A DNA stretch of 51,516 nt, from assembly GCA_010365215.1 (NCBI GenBank), contig JAAFGT010000018.1:1-51516 (forward strand), given 5' to 3'. A program made the position numbers and the translations under genes. Position 1 is the first letter of the stretch, and each line of letters opens with the position of its first letter. The notes beneath the pieces were generated by a model. The model ran no database searches. It was not told where the DNA came from and saw nothing but the letters and a program-made list of their open reading frames with translations. Shown in pieces: positions 35,318 to 44,467 of the stretch. Origin of the DNA: Acidipila sp. GTDB lineage: Bacteria; Acidobacteriota; Terriglobia; Acidiferrales; UBA7541.

Positions 35318-36310
35318 TTATTGCCCGGACAACCTGGCAATCGCTTTCAACGGCCCGGCCACCGGCGAGGAGCCCGCCAGATGATTCTCGTACCATCGGA
35401 TGGTCTGGGCCAGCCCCTCGCCAAGCCTGGTGCCCGCCTCGAAGCCGAACTCTTCGCCGGCGCGGCTCGTTTCCAGACAGCGCCGCGGCTGTCCATCCGG
35501 TTCCGAAGCATCCCAATCGATCACGCCGGTGAAGCCGCTCAGTTCAGCAATCCTCTCAGCCAGCGCGCGAATCGTGATTTCCTCGCCCGTGCCCAGATTC
35601 ACGGGCCCGGCGCGATCATAGCGCCGGGTGGCCAGAAGAATCGCCTCCGCGGCATCGTCGACATATAGAAATTCGCGCGAAACCTCTCCCGAACCCCACG
35701 CGGTAATGCGCGGCTCGCCGTTCTTGCGGGCTTCCACGCACTTGCGGATCAGTGCGGGAATCACGTGCGACGTTTCCAGATCGAAGTTGTCGCCCGGACC
35801 ATATAGATTTACCGGCAGCAAATAGATTCCGTTGAAGCCGTATTCCTGGCGATAGGCCTGGAGCTGCACCAGAAGCATTTTCTTCGCCAGTCCGTAAGGC
35901 GCGTTGGTTTCCTCCGGATAGCCGTTCCACAGATCTTCTTCACGGAACGGCACCGCGCAGTATTTCGGATATGCGCAGACCGTTCCCAGGCAGACGAATT
36001 TTTCCACGCCGGCGCGGTGCGACTCCTCAATCAGCTGCATCCCCATGATCGCGTTGTCATAGAAAAAGCGTCCCGGATTCTTGCGATTGGCGCCGATGCC
36101 GCCCACCACCGCGGCCAGGTGAATCACGACGCTCGGGCGGGTCTGCTCCAACAGGCGGGCCACCGCGGCCGCGTCGCGAAGGTCGAACTCGCGGCTGCGC
36201 GGCGCGATAATCTCCCGGCACCCTCGCCCGCGTAGTTTTTGCACCAGCACGGTTCCCAGAAAACCGGATCCACCGGTCACCAGCACGCGCTTGTTCTCCC
36301 AGTAGCTCAT
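35318..36310 (-). CDS. fcl: GDP-L-fucose synthase
   Basis: 330 residues, the bifunctional 3,5-epimerase/4-reductase converting GDP-4-keto-6-deoxymannose to GDP-L-fucose. The NADP-binding motif is [41 protein letters not shown] is characteristic, and the catalytic Tyr-x3-Lys is in [33 protein letters not shown] is a strong family signature. It is 80 bp downstream of gmd, completing the two-step GDP-fucose pathway from GDP-mannose. Confidence 0.95.
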   Translation of the reverse strand: MSYWENKRVLVTGGSGFLGTVLVQKLRGRGCREIIAPRSREFDLRDAAAVARLLEQTRPSVVIHLAAVVGGIGANRKNPGRFFYDNAIMGMQLIEESHRAGVEKFVCLGTVCAYPKYCAVPFREEDLWNGYPEETNAPYGLAKKMLLVQLQAYRQEYGFNGIYLLPVNLYGPGDNFDLETSHVIPALIRKCVEARKNGEPRITAWGSGEVSREFLYVDDAAEAILLATRRYDRAGPVNLGTGEEITIRALAERIAELSGFTGVIDWDASEPDGQPRRCLETSRAGEEFGFEAGTRLGEGLAQTIRWYENHLAGSSPVAGPLKAIARLSGQ

Positions 36311-36389
36311 GGCTTATGTGTTCCTCCGGGTTGCGCCATGCGTGCCGCCACGCTGCCATGGAATTGGGGATATTTTGTCCCGTCGCTCT

Positions 36390-37493
36390 TCACCTCGCAT
36401 GGCTCTCCGAACCGTGGCCTGCTGCGGCGTGCAGCGCCTGGGTCACCGCGGTTTCCCAGCGGTGCCATTCGCCAAAATGTTTTCGCAGGATTTTTTCGCC
36501 TTCGCCGATGGGCGTGGCGCCGATGGCTTGCAGATCAGCATCCACCATAATGCGCACCAGCTCGCGGAACTGGATCTGTGGCTGCCAATCCAGCTCTTTG
36601 CGCGCCTTGGTGGCGTCGGCCAACAGGAATTCCACTTCGCAAGGCCGCAGATAACGCGCGTCCAGTTCCACCCACTCCCGCCAGTCCAGGCCGGCGTAAC
36701 CGAAAGCCTCCTCCACAAACTCCCGCACGCTGTGGGATTCTCCCGTGCCCAGCACATAATCGCCGGGCTGGTCCTGCTGCAGAATTCGCCACATGGCTTC
36801 CACATATTCCGGCGCATAACCCCAGTCGCGGCGCGCGTCCAGGTTGCCCAGAAAAAGCTTTCCGCCTCGGCGATGGCGGATACGCGCTACCGCTCGGCTG
36901 ATTTTCCGCGTAACGAAGGTCTCGCCGCGCCGCGGGCTTTCATGATTGAAAAGAATTCCATTCGAGGCGTGCATCCCGTACGCCGCGCGGTAGTTCACCG
37001 CCATCCAGTAGGCATAAAGTTTCGCCACCCCGTAGGGGCTGCGCGGCTCGAATCCCGTGCGCTCGTTTTGCGGCGGCGGTGCGTTGCCAAACATCTCCGA
37101 CGAGCTGGCCTGATACACCCGCGCCGCCACTCCGCTCGAACGCACTGCTTCGAACAGCCGCGTGGCGCCCAGCCCGGTAATGTCGCCGGTATATTCCGGC
37201 AGATCGAAACTCACGCGCACGTGGCTCTGCGCTCCCAGGTGATAAATCTCTTCCGGGCGCAGGCTGTAGATCAGGCTGGTGATCTGCTCGCCCATCCCCA
37301 GGTCGCCATAGACAAGGTGCAGCCGCGCCTGCGGATTGTGCGGATCTTCGTAAATGTGCTCGAGCCGCCCGGTATTAAACGTGCTCGCGCGGCGAATGAT
37401 GCCGTGCACCTCATAGCCTCGCGCCAGCAGAAATTCCGCGAGGTAAGATCCGTCTTGCCCGGTAATCCCGGTGATGAGAGCGCGTTTCGGCAT
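36390..37493 (-). CDS. gmd: GDP-mannose 4,6-dehydratase
   Basis: 367 residues. It opens with [19 protein letters not shown], then [18 protein letters not shown], both diagnostic of Gmd. The catalytic region includes [33 protein letters not shown] and [20 protein letters not shown]. It converts GDP-D-mannose to GDP-4-keto-6-deoxy-D-mannose. It is the upstream partner of fcl. A 292-bp gap separates it from the WcaI-like gene. Confidence 0.97.
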   Translation of the reverse strand: MPKRALITGITGQDGSYLAEFLLARGYEVHGIIRRASTFNTGRLEHIYEDPHNPQARLHLVYGDLGMGEQITSLIYSLRPEEIYHLGAQSHVRVSFDLPEYTGDITGLGATRLFEAVRSSGVAARVYQASSSEMFGNAPPPQNERTGFEPRSPYGVAKLYAYWMAVNYRAAYGMHASNGILFNHESPRRGETFVTRKISRAVARIRHRRGGKLFLGNLDARRDWGYAPEYVEAMWRILQQDQPGDYVLGTGESHSVREFVEEAFGYAGLDWREWVELDARYLRPCEVEFLLADATKARKELDWQPQIQFRELVRIMVDADLQAIGATPIGEGEKILRKHFGEWHRWETAVTQALHAAAGHGSESHAR

Positions 37494-37785
37494 GATTTTG
37501 ATCTGCGTCTTATCGTAGGTTCTGTGCTGTGCTGCGTACTGCTCTCCGTACTTGGGCTAGCCCCAGCGCCAGGGCGAGCCTTACGGCGCCGCCGGTTCCC
37601 TGGCAAGCAGCGCGGGGGCGCATAGACCACCTTGCACACAGGCGGCCACTTTGGGGGATATCAGTTGCAGGTTTGCTGCGGGTGGGTCGCGCTTAGTCCC
37701 GTCGATGTTCAATTTGTGGTCTGGCAGAGCGAGAACCGCTCACAGCCGAAAAGGGAGCAGTTCCAAAACAGGATTTTCGAGCGTT
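37494..37785. other. Intergenic stretch between the WcaI-like gene and gmd
   Basis: 292 bp with no supported gene. I see no tRNA, no clear sigma70 promoter and no JUMPstart/ops-like element. A frame open on the plus strand from 37632 runs into the antisense of the glycosyltransferase and has no recognisable protein. It may simply be a long leader for gmd-fcl. Confidence 0.5.
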
Positions 37786-39102
37786 TCATTTCCGGTTTTG
37801 GCGCGGTACTGCGGTCATGCCTGCAGGGTCGGGTATCTGAGACTTGGTTCCTATCCTGTTCCCGCCGACAGCATTCAGTGCGCGCTCAAAACGGGCGAGC
37901 AGTGGCTCCCGATCGAAATTGCATTCCGCATACCGCCGGCCGTCACGTCCAAATTTCTCTGCCTGCTCACGATTCGATTTCAGTTGTAGGACGGCGCTGG
38001 CCAGCGCGGCAGGGTTTTCGGGCGGAACCACCAGGCCGCAGTCCGCGCGGTCCACAGCGCGTGCTGCTTCGCTGTCATGGGCCACCGCGGCCACCACCGC
38101 GCGTCCCGCGGCCATGTAGGTAACCAGCTTCGATGGAATCACCATATCGATTACCTGCGCCGACTGATTCACCAGCAGCACGTCGGCCGCGGCCAGCATA
38201 TTCGGGAGCAGCTCCCTCGGCTCGAGCGGAAGAAATCTCACGTTTTTCAGGCCGCGGCTAACGGCCAGTTCCTCCAGGCGATTCTTTTCCGTTCCGCCGC
38301 CCACCAGGCAAAACACGATGGCAGGGTCGCTGCGCAGCACGGCAGCCGTTTCCATGACGTTTTCGAGCTTCTGCTTCGCGCCCATGTTGCCGGTGTGCAG
38401 TACAAGAAAATCATTTTCGCGGATCTGGTGGCGTTTCCGGAAATCTCCCGCGCCGCTTCCCGCGCCAATCACCCGCGTATCCGTCCAGTTGGGCACCACC
38501 ACCAGCTTGCTTTCCGGAACGCGCTTGCTCAGAAGATTTTCCCGGAACCCTTCGCTGATCACAAAGATCGCTGAGGCGCGGCGGTAGAGAAATCTTTCCA
38601 TTTTGCGCGCCATGGCAATGGCCATGGGATTACGCAACATTCCCAGCGCTACGGGAAGATCGGGAATCAGGTCCTGAAGATGCAGCACCAGCGGCACGCG
38701 GTTCTTGAGCGAGAGCATCCAGCCCGCCATGGCTGCCTGCAACGGCGGCGAGACGGCCAGCACCACATCGACATTCCCGATGGGCAGTCCGCGCAGCGCC
38801 GTGGCTACGCCAATCGAAGTGTCGAAAAGAATTCGCCGCAAGGTGGTGCGCCGCGGCGGCACGTAAATGGCCCCGCGATAGACCTGAATTCCTGCGCGCG
38901 TCTCCTCCATCCACCACTTGCCGCGATACTCTGGCGGCACTCTCCATTCCGGATAGTGCGGCAGCCCGGTGACCACCGACACGCGGTGCCCGCACCCTGC
39001 CAGGTACTCGCACAGTTCGGTTTCGAGCGGAGCGATACCCGTGCGGTCGGGCGCGTAAGCACCGCTCACCACTAGAATGTGCTTCACCGGTTGCCCGGTC
39101 AT
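37786..39102 (-). CDS. GT4 glycosyltransferase, WcaI-like
   Basis: 438 residues, GT-B fold. The N-terminus ILVVSGAYAPDRTGIAPLETEL and VTGLPHYPEWRVPPEYRGKWW match the WcaI/WbuB branch of colanic-acid-type fucosyltransferases. LVLHLQDLIPDLPVALGML follows, and the GT4 C-terminal domain has LHTGNMGAKQKLENVMETA and a PSKLVTYMAAGRAVVAA acceptor/nucleotide motif in place of the usual E-x7-E. With gmd and fcl next door, transfer of fucose is a reasonable guess (inference). Confidence 0.85.
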   Translation of the reverse strand: MTGQPVKHILVVSGAYAPDRTGIAPLETELCEYLAGCGHRVSVVTGLPHYPEWRVPPEYRGKWWMEETRAGIQVYRGAIYVPPRRTTLRRILFDTSIGVATALRGLPIGNVDVVLAVSPPLQAAMAGWMLSLKNRVPLVLHLQDLIPDLPVALGMLRNPMAIAMARKMERFLYRRASAIFVISEGFRENLLSKRVPESKLVVVPNWTDTRVIGAGSGAGDFRKRHQIRENDFLVLHTGNMGAKQKLENVMETAAVLRSDPAIVFCLVGGGTEKNRLEELAVSRGLKNVRFLPLEPRELLPNMLAAADVLLVNQSAQVIDMVIPSKLVTYMAAGRAVVAAVAHDSEAARAVDRADCGLVVPPENPAALASAVLQLKSNREQAEKFGRDGRRYAECNFDREPLLARFERALNAVGGNRIGTKSQIPDPAGMTAVPRQNRK

Positions 39103-39210
39103 TTTGTGATTCCCATCTTCATTCCAGCTTTCCTGCCTTCATTCCTGATCGGAAATAGTGCTCCTGCTCACCCTGCTGCTGCGAAGGAAATTGCGCGCGC
39201 GATAAAACCT

Positions 39211-40101
39211 TCAAGGCCGCGCGGAATGCGCCTGGTCTTTCCAGGCTACCGCGCGCAGAGAATTTCCCCACCGTCCGAGGAATAGGTTCACCACGTGGAA
39301 TCCGGCGCAGAACAGCCAGTACAGCGGCGCTTTTTCGAATCGACGGTAAATGCGGTGCGTCCACGATTGGTAGTAGATCAGGTTGCGTTGGAATCGCCAG
39401 TCGCGCAGGCCGCACGAGGCGAATAGCGCTTCGAGCTTGTCTTTCCGCAGCCGGTAGACGTAGTTGCCGGCATCTTCGTATTCGCCGGAGAGACCGAGCA
39501 TCACCGAGAACTTGGTTAGCGCTGCGTCGGCCGGCTCGGCCACTACCACCGCCAGGCGCGCCACGCGCAGCATCTCGCGCACGCCGTTGTAAGCCTCGGG
39601 AAGATGGTGCAGACCATCATGCACAAAGACGATGTCGAAGGAAGCATCGGCAAACGGCAGCCGCTCCGCATCTCCCACCAGCAGGCTGTAGTCAACGCCG
39701 TAGCGGCGCGCCCGCTCGCCCGCCCGCTCGATTGCTTCCGCGGAAATATCCAGCGCCACCACGCGCAGCCCGTGCCGCGCCAGAATCTCCGATTCCATTC
39801 CCGATCCGCAGCACACCACCAGCGCCGCGCGGCCGGCCAGCCCGCCGGGCAGGCGCGTCTGCAGTTGGTCGAGCACCCAGCGGAATTTGCGCTGCAGAAG
39901 AAATCGCACCGGACGCGGATAGCAGCGCGGCCGGGAAATCTCTTCTTCCTGGTCAATCTGCTCGCGATAAAAATCGAGTTGCGAGGCCAGCTCGCCGGCG
40001 GCATCGCGGCCGGCGGATTTTCGCGTCGCGTTGGTTTGCATATCTTTGGTTTGCGTATCTTCTGTTTGCGTTTCTTCTATTTGCCGTTGATGGCCGTTCA
40101 T
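39211..40101 (-). CDS. Class I SAM-dependent methyltransferase with repeated hydrophilic N-terminus
   Basis: 296 residues. SAM motifs: ALVVCCGSGMESEILARHG, VVALDISAEAIERA, GDAERLPFADASFDIVFVHDGLHHL. The C-terminal 80 residues are aromatic and basic (YQSWTHRIYRRF), possibly membrane-associated. The N-terminal 25 residues contain three 5-residue repeats of the form [E/K][E/D][T/M]QT, encoded by a 15-bp tandem repeat. It lies 32 nt downstream of a GT4 gene in the glycan operon, so O-methylation of a sugar or lipid-linked intermediate is likely but unproven. Confidence 0.85.
   Translation of the reverse strand: MNGHQRQIEETQTEDTQTKDMQTNATRKSAGRDAAGELASQLDFYREQIDQEEEISRPRCYPRPVRFLLQRKFRWVLDQLQTRLPGGLAGRAALVVCCGSGMESEILARHGLRVVALDISAEAIERAGERARRYGVDYSLLVGDAERLPFADASFDIVFVHDGLHHLPEAYNGVREMLRVARLAVVVAEPADAALTKFSVMLGLSGEYEDAGNYVYRLRKDKLEALFASCGLRDWRFQRNLIYYQSWTHRIYRRFEKAPLYWLFCAGFHVVNLFLGRWGNSLRAVAWKDQAHSARP
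40033..40077. repeat. 15-bp tandem repeat, three units, in the methyltransferase gene
   Basis: Codes for EETQT-EDTQT-KDMQT (residues 9-23). The units are imperfect. The unit length is a multiple of three, so copy-number change would not shift the frame. Confidence 0.7.
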
Positions 40102-40133
40102 CGCTATTCCTTTTTCTTGTGCCGTGACCGCGC

Positions 40134-41396
40134 TCAGACGGAAGCCGCAACTCGGGAAGTTGCCATTCCACGGCGGCGACTGGACCGCTCGATCATTTTT
40201 TCGTATACCGCCAGGATTTGACGGCCCACCGCGCTCCAGGGAAACCGCGCCAGCGCCAACTCCCGCCCGCGCCGCCCCATCTCCCGCGCCGCTTCAGGAC
40301 TCTCGAGTATTTTCCGCAGTGCCGCGGCAGCCGCGTCGTCGTCGCACGGCACCACCAGCCCGGCCCGGGCCCTCTCGACTTCCGGCCAGATATTCACGCG
40401 GTCGGAGATAATGACCGCAACGCCCGCAGCCATCGCTTCGGCGACTGCCTGGCCAAAGTTCTCCGTGTACGAAGTGAGCATCATCACCGCCGATCCCTGC
40501 AGCAGCGCCACGCGTTCTGCGCCCGCTACGTTGCCCGTAAACGTGGCGCGCTCGAGCATTCCCGCATCGCCCAGCCAACGGCGGATTTTTTCCCCATAGC
40601 CGTCCCCGTCCGGACCGGCCAGCACCAGGTGAAGGTCGTTCTGTTCCCGCGCCACCGCGCAAAAAGCCGCCACCAGAATGTCCAGGCCCTTCTTGAAATT
40701 GAGCCGCCCAAAGTAGGTCACCAGGCGCCGGCCGCGCCACTCCGGATACTTTTCGCGGAATTCGTGCCGCACGCCTTCGCTCGGGCCGGAAAAAAATATT
40801 TCTTCTACTCCCACGTCCACGATCACCGAGGACGGACCGTTCCCGGCGGGATCGTCGAGATGGGCCAGCTCCGGCGCGTCGCGCGACAACTTCAGCTCTT
40901 CGGCGGAATTGAACATAACCGCAGCCGCTCCGGCGAAAATCGTTGGAAGAAAACACCGCGAGTAGGCCGCTTTGCGCAGCGCATGATGCGTGCGGAGAAA
41001 TGGATCGAGCGAACCGTGCGGATGAATCACGTAGGGCACGCCAGATTTCCGGCAGTAGTGCGCTGCGGCGGCAGTCGGAAATCCGTATAGCGAATAGATG
41101 TGCGCGACGTCGAAGGATGAGGCGGTCTTACGCAGCGCGCCGGCCAGCGGTGGCGAAAACTTGTAGAGCGGAGGAAAACTCCACGCGTGGAAATAGTGCA
41201 GCCGCACGCCGCGGATGGGCGGCCCGTCGAGCGGAAGGTTCACGGGAACATCGAGCCGCCCGCCGCCATCCGCGTCCGTCGAGTAGATAGCCGTTTCGTG
41301 GCCGCAGCGCGCGAACTCACGGCACATCGCCGGGCAGGCCACCGAAGGCCCGCCGTACCGCGGCGCCAGGCTCTCCACCACTTGCAGGATTTTCAT
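40134..41396 (-). CDS. GT4 glycosyltransferase
   Basis: 420 residues, GT-B retaining glycosyltransferase. The N-terminal domain has ILQVVESLAPRYGGPSVACPAM and VIHPHGSLDPFLRTHHALRK, typical of a branch of exopolysaccharide GT4 enzymes. The C-terminal domain has VTYFGRLNFKKGLDILVAAF and LTSYTENFGQAVAEAMAAGVAVI, the latter carrying the E-x7-E motif. The start is ATG 41396, 13 nt after the upstream stop. The open frame to 41429 overlaps the previous gene and is not needed. Confidence 0.92.
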   Translation of the reverse strand: MKILQVVESLAPRYGGPSVACPAMCREFARCGHETAIYSTDADGGGRLDVPVNLPLDGPPIRGVRLHYFHAWSFPPLYKFSPPLAGALRKTASSFDVAHIYSLYGFPTAAAAHYCRKSGVPYVIHPHGSLDPFLRTHHALRKAAYSRCFLPTIFAGAAAVMFNSAEELKLSRDAPELAHLDDPAGNGPSSVIVDVGVEEIFFSGPSEGVRHEFREKYPEWRGRRLVTYFGRLNFKKGLDILVAAFCAVAREQNDLHLVLAGPDGDGYGEKIRRWLGDAGMLERATFTGNVAGAERVALLQGSAVMMLTSYTENFGQAVAEAMAAGVAVIISDRVNIWPEVERARAGLVVPCDDDAAAAALRKILESPEAAREMGRRGRELALARFPWSAVGRQILAVYEKMIERSSRRRGMATSRVAASV

Positions 41397-41409
41397 TGCT
41401 GCCGGCTCC

Positions 41410-43638
41410 TCACTCCCCGCGCTGCGCAAAGCTTTCGGCCATCACTTTATTCTCAGCTTCCTGATTGCGGACTTCGGCCGATCCGCGAAAACTCCGCGAA
41501 GGAACCGCCAGCACATTCCGGGTCTCCACCTTTTCGCCGGCGATCCAGCCTTGCCACGAGCTCAATGCCCGCATTTCGTAACCAAGCTGCGAAAGAATTC
41601 CGGGAGCCTGGGCCACATGGTCCGCGCCCCACAACTCCATGACCAACACCGGGCGATGCGTGCGCAGCGTGCGCCTCATGCCGCGCAGGCAGAGCAGCTC
41701 CGCGCCTTCGACGTCCATTTTGATCAAGCCCAAGCGCGCAATCGCTAGACGTTCGCAAAACGCATCGAGTTCGACGGTCTGCACTTGGATCGATTTTTGC
41801 GGCAACATTTCGCGCATCGACCGCCCGTGGCCTCCCGTTGCTAGGCAGGCCAAGCCATCGAAGACGCCGCCGTATTTGAACTCCGCCGAACCTTCGTGGT
41901 CGGAAACGGCCACTCCATGCAGGGTCACGTTGCTTAGCCGGTTCAGGCGCAAGGTTTCTTTCAGGCAGGTCACATTTTCCGGCACCGGCTCGAAGGCATG
42001 CACATGACCCGTCGCGCCGCATAATTTCGAGAGCCGCAGCAGGTGATGACCTGCGTTCGCTCCAATATCGAATACCGTCATTCCCGGACGGCAGTACTCC
42101 TCGAATACGGAAACAATTTCCGGTTCATACTTTCCCAGGGCGAATTCGAAATCCGCTTCGCAGAACTGGCCGTACTTCACCGCGCCGGCCAATTCCCCTT
42201 TTCTCACTGTTACCGTTCGGGTTTTTGGGTCGTACACCATTCGCCGGTAAATCGCGCGTACCAGCCGGCGGTAGACTTCCGGGCTGCGACCCGCGGGCAC
42301 GATGCGGTGCGCCCACCGCCGCAGCGCCCGCAGCACCGATTCGAGGCGCGCAACCGCGCCCGTCGCTGGTGAGCCGTGATCGCGCTTCGGATTCTCCTTG
42401 CGTGGCGCTGCCGCGGCGGCTACTGACTGCTTTGGAGTGTCTGTCACCGGGGATCTCTGCAAGTACGCCGGTTGGGGCAAAACACGTTCGCCGGCGGCTT
42501 GCTGGAAAATTTCAAGATAGCGCGCGGCAACCGCATCCCAAGTGTAGCGATGCAGCGCAAAGCCCCGCGCCCGCGTTCCAAGTTCCCGACGAAGAATGGA
42601 AGATTCCAGCAGCGCCCGCAGCGCCTCCGCCAGACTTTCTACGCTGCCCTCCGCGCACACCCAGGCGCCCGGTCCGGCAACCTCCGGTATTGCGCCTGAA
42701 GAAGAAACCACCGAGGGAATCCCCAGCAGCATGGCTTGTGCCAGCGCCAGGCCGAATTGCTCTTTCCATACCGGGGTTGCATAAGATGACAGGACAAAAA
42801 TATCCATGCAGCGCAGATAGCGCGGCACATCGCCCTGCGGCACCGCAGGCACGTGGACGATTCTTCCGGGAAAATGCGTCATCCACCGGCTACGAATCTC
42901 GTTTTCGAGCGGCCCTGAGCCCACCAGCAGCAGTTTCCATGGATGGGCCGGGAGACGCTCGAGCGCCTGCAAGAGCAGCGCAATGCCCTTTTCCGGTACC
43001 AGGCGGCCGGCGTAGCCCACTACCAGGCCCCCCGCCAGCCCCAGTTGCCGCCTGAGGTTTACTTCCATCCCTGGCTCATGTTCCGCCGGATCCACGCCGA
43101 ATTGCGGCGCCACCGCGGTGCGGCCGGTAAAATTTTCGCGCTCGCGCAGCAGGCGTTCGGCTTCTTGATTTCCACATACGATGGCCGACACCTGGCGGCG
43201 GGTAACCCTGCGCAGCAGGCGCTTGGCGGTGCTGAGCGGAAATCCGCGGCGGCGCAGCAAATTGTCCCAGGTAAATACGGTCAACGCGGCCTGCGGGCAG
43301 AACGCGGCGCGGAGTGCCACAACTTCCTGGGTAATCAGCGCCTGCGGTTCTTCTTCCACATGGATCGCGTCGGGCTGAAATTCGCGGAGCAATAACCCCA
43401 GGCGCAGCGGATCGAGTAGGTAGGTCATGTGGGAAGTGGAAAGGCCGCTCCCGAGTCCCTGCACTTCGCGGGAGTCGAGCGCGGGATGAACCTCGCAATA
43501 GCGCATGCCAAAAGGATGGGCCATCCGCCGCGGCACTACGATGCGTATTTCAAGAGCGGGATGCAGGCGCTTGAGCGCTACATACTTCTCCTGGTAATAC
43601 GGCTGGATCAGCGGATGCCCCACCACCACGAGCCTCAT
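41410..43638 (-). CDS. Two-domain protein: GT4 glycosyltransferase fused to FkbM methyltransferase
   Basis: 742 residues in one uninterrupted frame. Residues 1 to about 365 are a GT4 glycosyltransferase (VVVGHPLIQPYYQEKYVAL; VVGYAGRLVPEKGIALLLQAL; YATPVWKEQFGLALAQAMLLGIPSV with the E-x7-E-like site). A low-complexity linker follows (about 380-420, Ala, Pro and Lys-rich). Residues about 430-742 are an FkbM-type SAM methyltransferase (TVFDIGANAGHHLLRLSKLCG; AFEPVPENVTCLKETLRLN; LIKMDVEGAELLCLRGM). Coupling of sugar transfer and O-methylation in one chain fits a capping or modifying step. The ATG at 43638 matches the glycosyltransferase N-terminus. Confidence 0.88.
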   Translation of the reverse strand: MRLVVVGHPLIQPYYQEKYVALKRLHPALEIRIVVPRRMAHPFGMRYCEVHPALDSREVQGLGSGLSTSHMTYLLDPLRLGLLLREFQPDAIHVEEEPQALITQEVVALRAAFCPQAALTVFTWDNLLRRRGFPLSTAKRLLRRVTRRQVSAIVCGNQEAERLLRERENFTGRTAVAPQFGVDPAEHEPGMEVNLRRQLGLAGGLVVGYAGRLVPEKGIALLLQALERLPAHPWKLLLVGSGPLENEIRSRWMTHFPGRIVHVPAVPQGDVPRYLRCMDIFVLSSYATPVWKEQFGLALAQAMLLGIPSVVSSSGAIPEVAGPGAWVCAEGSVESLAEALRALLESSILRRELGTRARGFALHRYTWDAVAARYLEIFQQAAGERVLPQPAYLQRSPVTDTPKQSVAAAAAPRKENPKRDHGSPATGAVARLESVLRALRRWAHRIVPAGRSPEVYRRLVRAIYRRMVYDPKTRTVTVRKGELAGAVKYGQFCEADFEFALGKYEPEIVSVFEEYCRPGMTVFDIGANAGHHLLRLSKLCGATGHVHAFEPVPENVTCLKETLRLNRLSNVTLHGVAVSDHEGSAEFKYGGVFDGLACLATGGHGRSMREMLPQKSIQVQTVELDAFCERLAIARLGLIKMDVEGAELLCLRGMRRTLRTHRPVLVMELWGADHVAQAPGILSQLGYEMRALSSWQGWIAGEKVETRNVLAVPSRSFRGSAEVRNQEAENKVMAESFAQRGE

Positions 43639-43714
43639 GGCACGCGTTCCTTTTGCCGGCGTTCTTGTGCGCACGCTGGCGCGGGCTTTTCTCGGGTCGC
43701 GCAGGCCGGCACCT

Positions 43715-44467
43715 TCAACGTTTTTTACCTTCGACGCAAACTCCCGCGCCGCCGAGCACTCGCCCTTCGTCCTCGACCTCGGCGATGCCCGCGATGTCGC
43801 TCTCCAGGAATCCCTTCTCGGCAACCTCCACGAAACCGGCCTGTTCCATGCAGAAGATCAGAGAGTCGGCGTCATACATCCATTTGTGGGAATGGAAGTC
43901 TTTCCACACTTTGTAGAATTTAAATACGGCGCTCCCATTCACTGGTTCGGGGCTGCGGAACCCTAATCTTTCGTTCAGGCGATCCGCCGCGGCCATGTTG
44001 TGCCGGTGCCGGTTGCCGTTTTTTTCGTGGAGATAATCCGTAGCCATCGAAAACAGGTCGGGGACCACCAGGCGGAGCACCCCGCCTGCGCGCAGGACTC
44101 TCCTGCATTCGGAAAGAAGCTGTTGCGCCTCGGTGCGGAAAAGATGCTCGAAAACATGCGAAGCATAAATCGCGCCGAGAGAGTTTTCCGGGAAGGGCAG
44201 CGGCTTCCTGAGATCATGGACGATAGGCTTTACCTTCCAGATCGCGCCTTGATTGCTTTCGTTGATTACTCCCACGGTCTCGAGCGCTTTGCGGAGATGG
44301 GGATGGTGAGCGAACCAGGCGTTCCACGAACCGTCGAGATTCAGCCAAGTGGATGGCGCATTCGGCCCGCAGCCCAGATTGAGTTTTTCCGAGGGAGCGA
44401 GAGTCATCGGCTTTCCGGCTGTGGCCCCACGCTCGCCCACCAGACTGATTTTTGCCGTCGTACTCAT
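43715..44467 (-). CDS. SAM-dependent methyltransferase
   Basis: 250 residues. It starts with a short N-terminal extension, then KLNLGCGPNAPSTWLNLDGSW, the form of motif I seen in many glycan-cluster methyltransferases. LRKPLPFPENSLGAIYASHVFEHL is motif II, followed by RVLRAGGVLRLVVPDL. The ATG overlaps the stop of the polymerase gene by 4 bp (ATGA), so it is translationally coupled to it. The substrate is unknown; a sugar of the surface glycan is likely. Confidence 0.88.
   Translation of the reverse strand: MSTTAKISLVGERGATAGKPMTLAPSEKLNLGCGPNAPSTWLNLDGSWNAWFAHHPHLRKALETVGVINESNQGAIWKVKPIVHDLRKPLPFPENSLGAIYASHVFEHLFRTEAQQLLSECRRVLRAGGVLRLVVPDLFSMATDYLHEKNGNRHRHNMAAADRLNERLGFRSPEPVNGSAVFKFYKVWKDFHSHKWMYDADSLIFCMEQAGFVEVAEKGFLESDIAGIAEVEDEGRVLGGAGVCVEGKKR

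Noticed and set aside
36309-37625. Plus-strand open frame of 438 codons.
   Set aside because: Antisense to gmd; the start lies in a gap but the sequence lacks any family motif.
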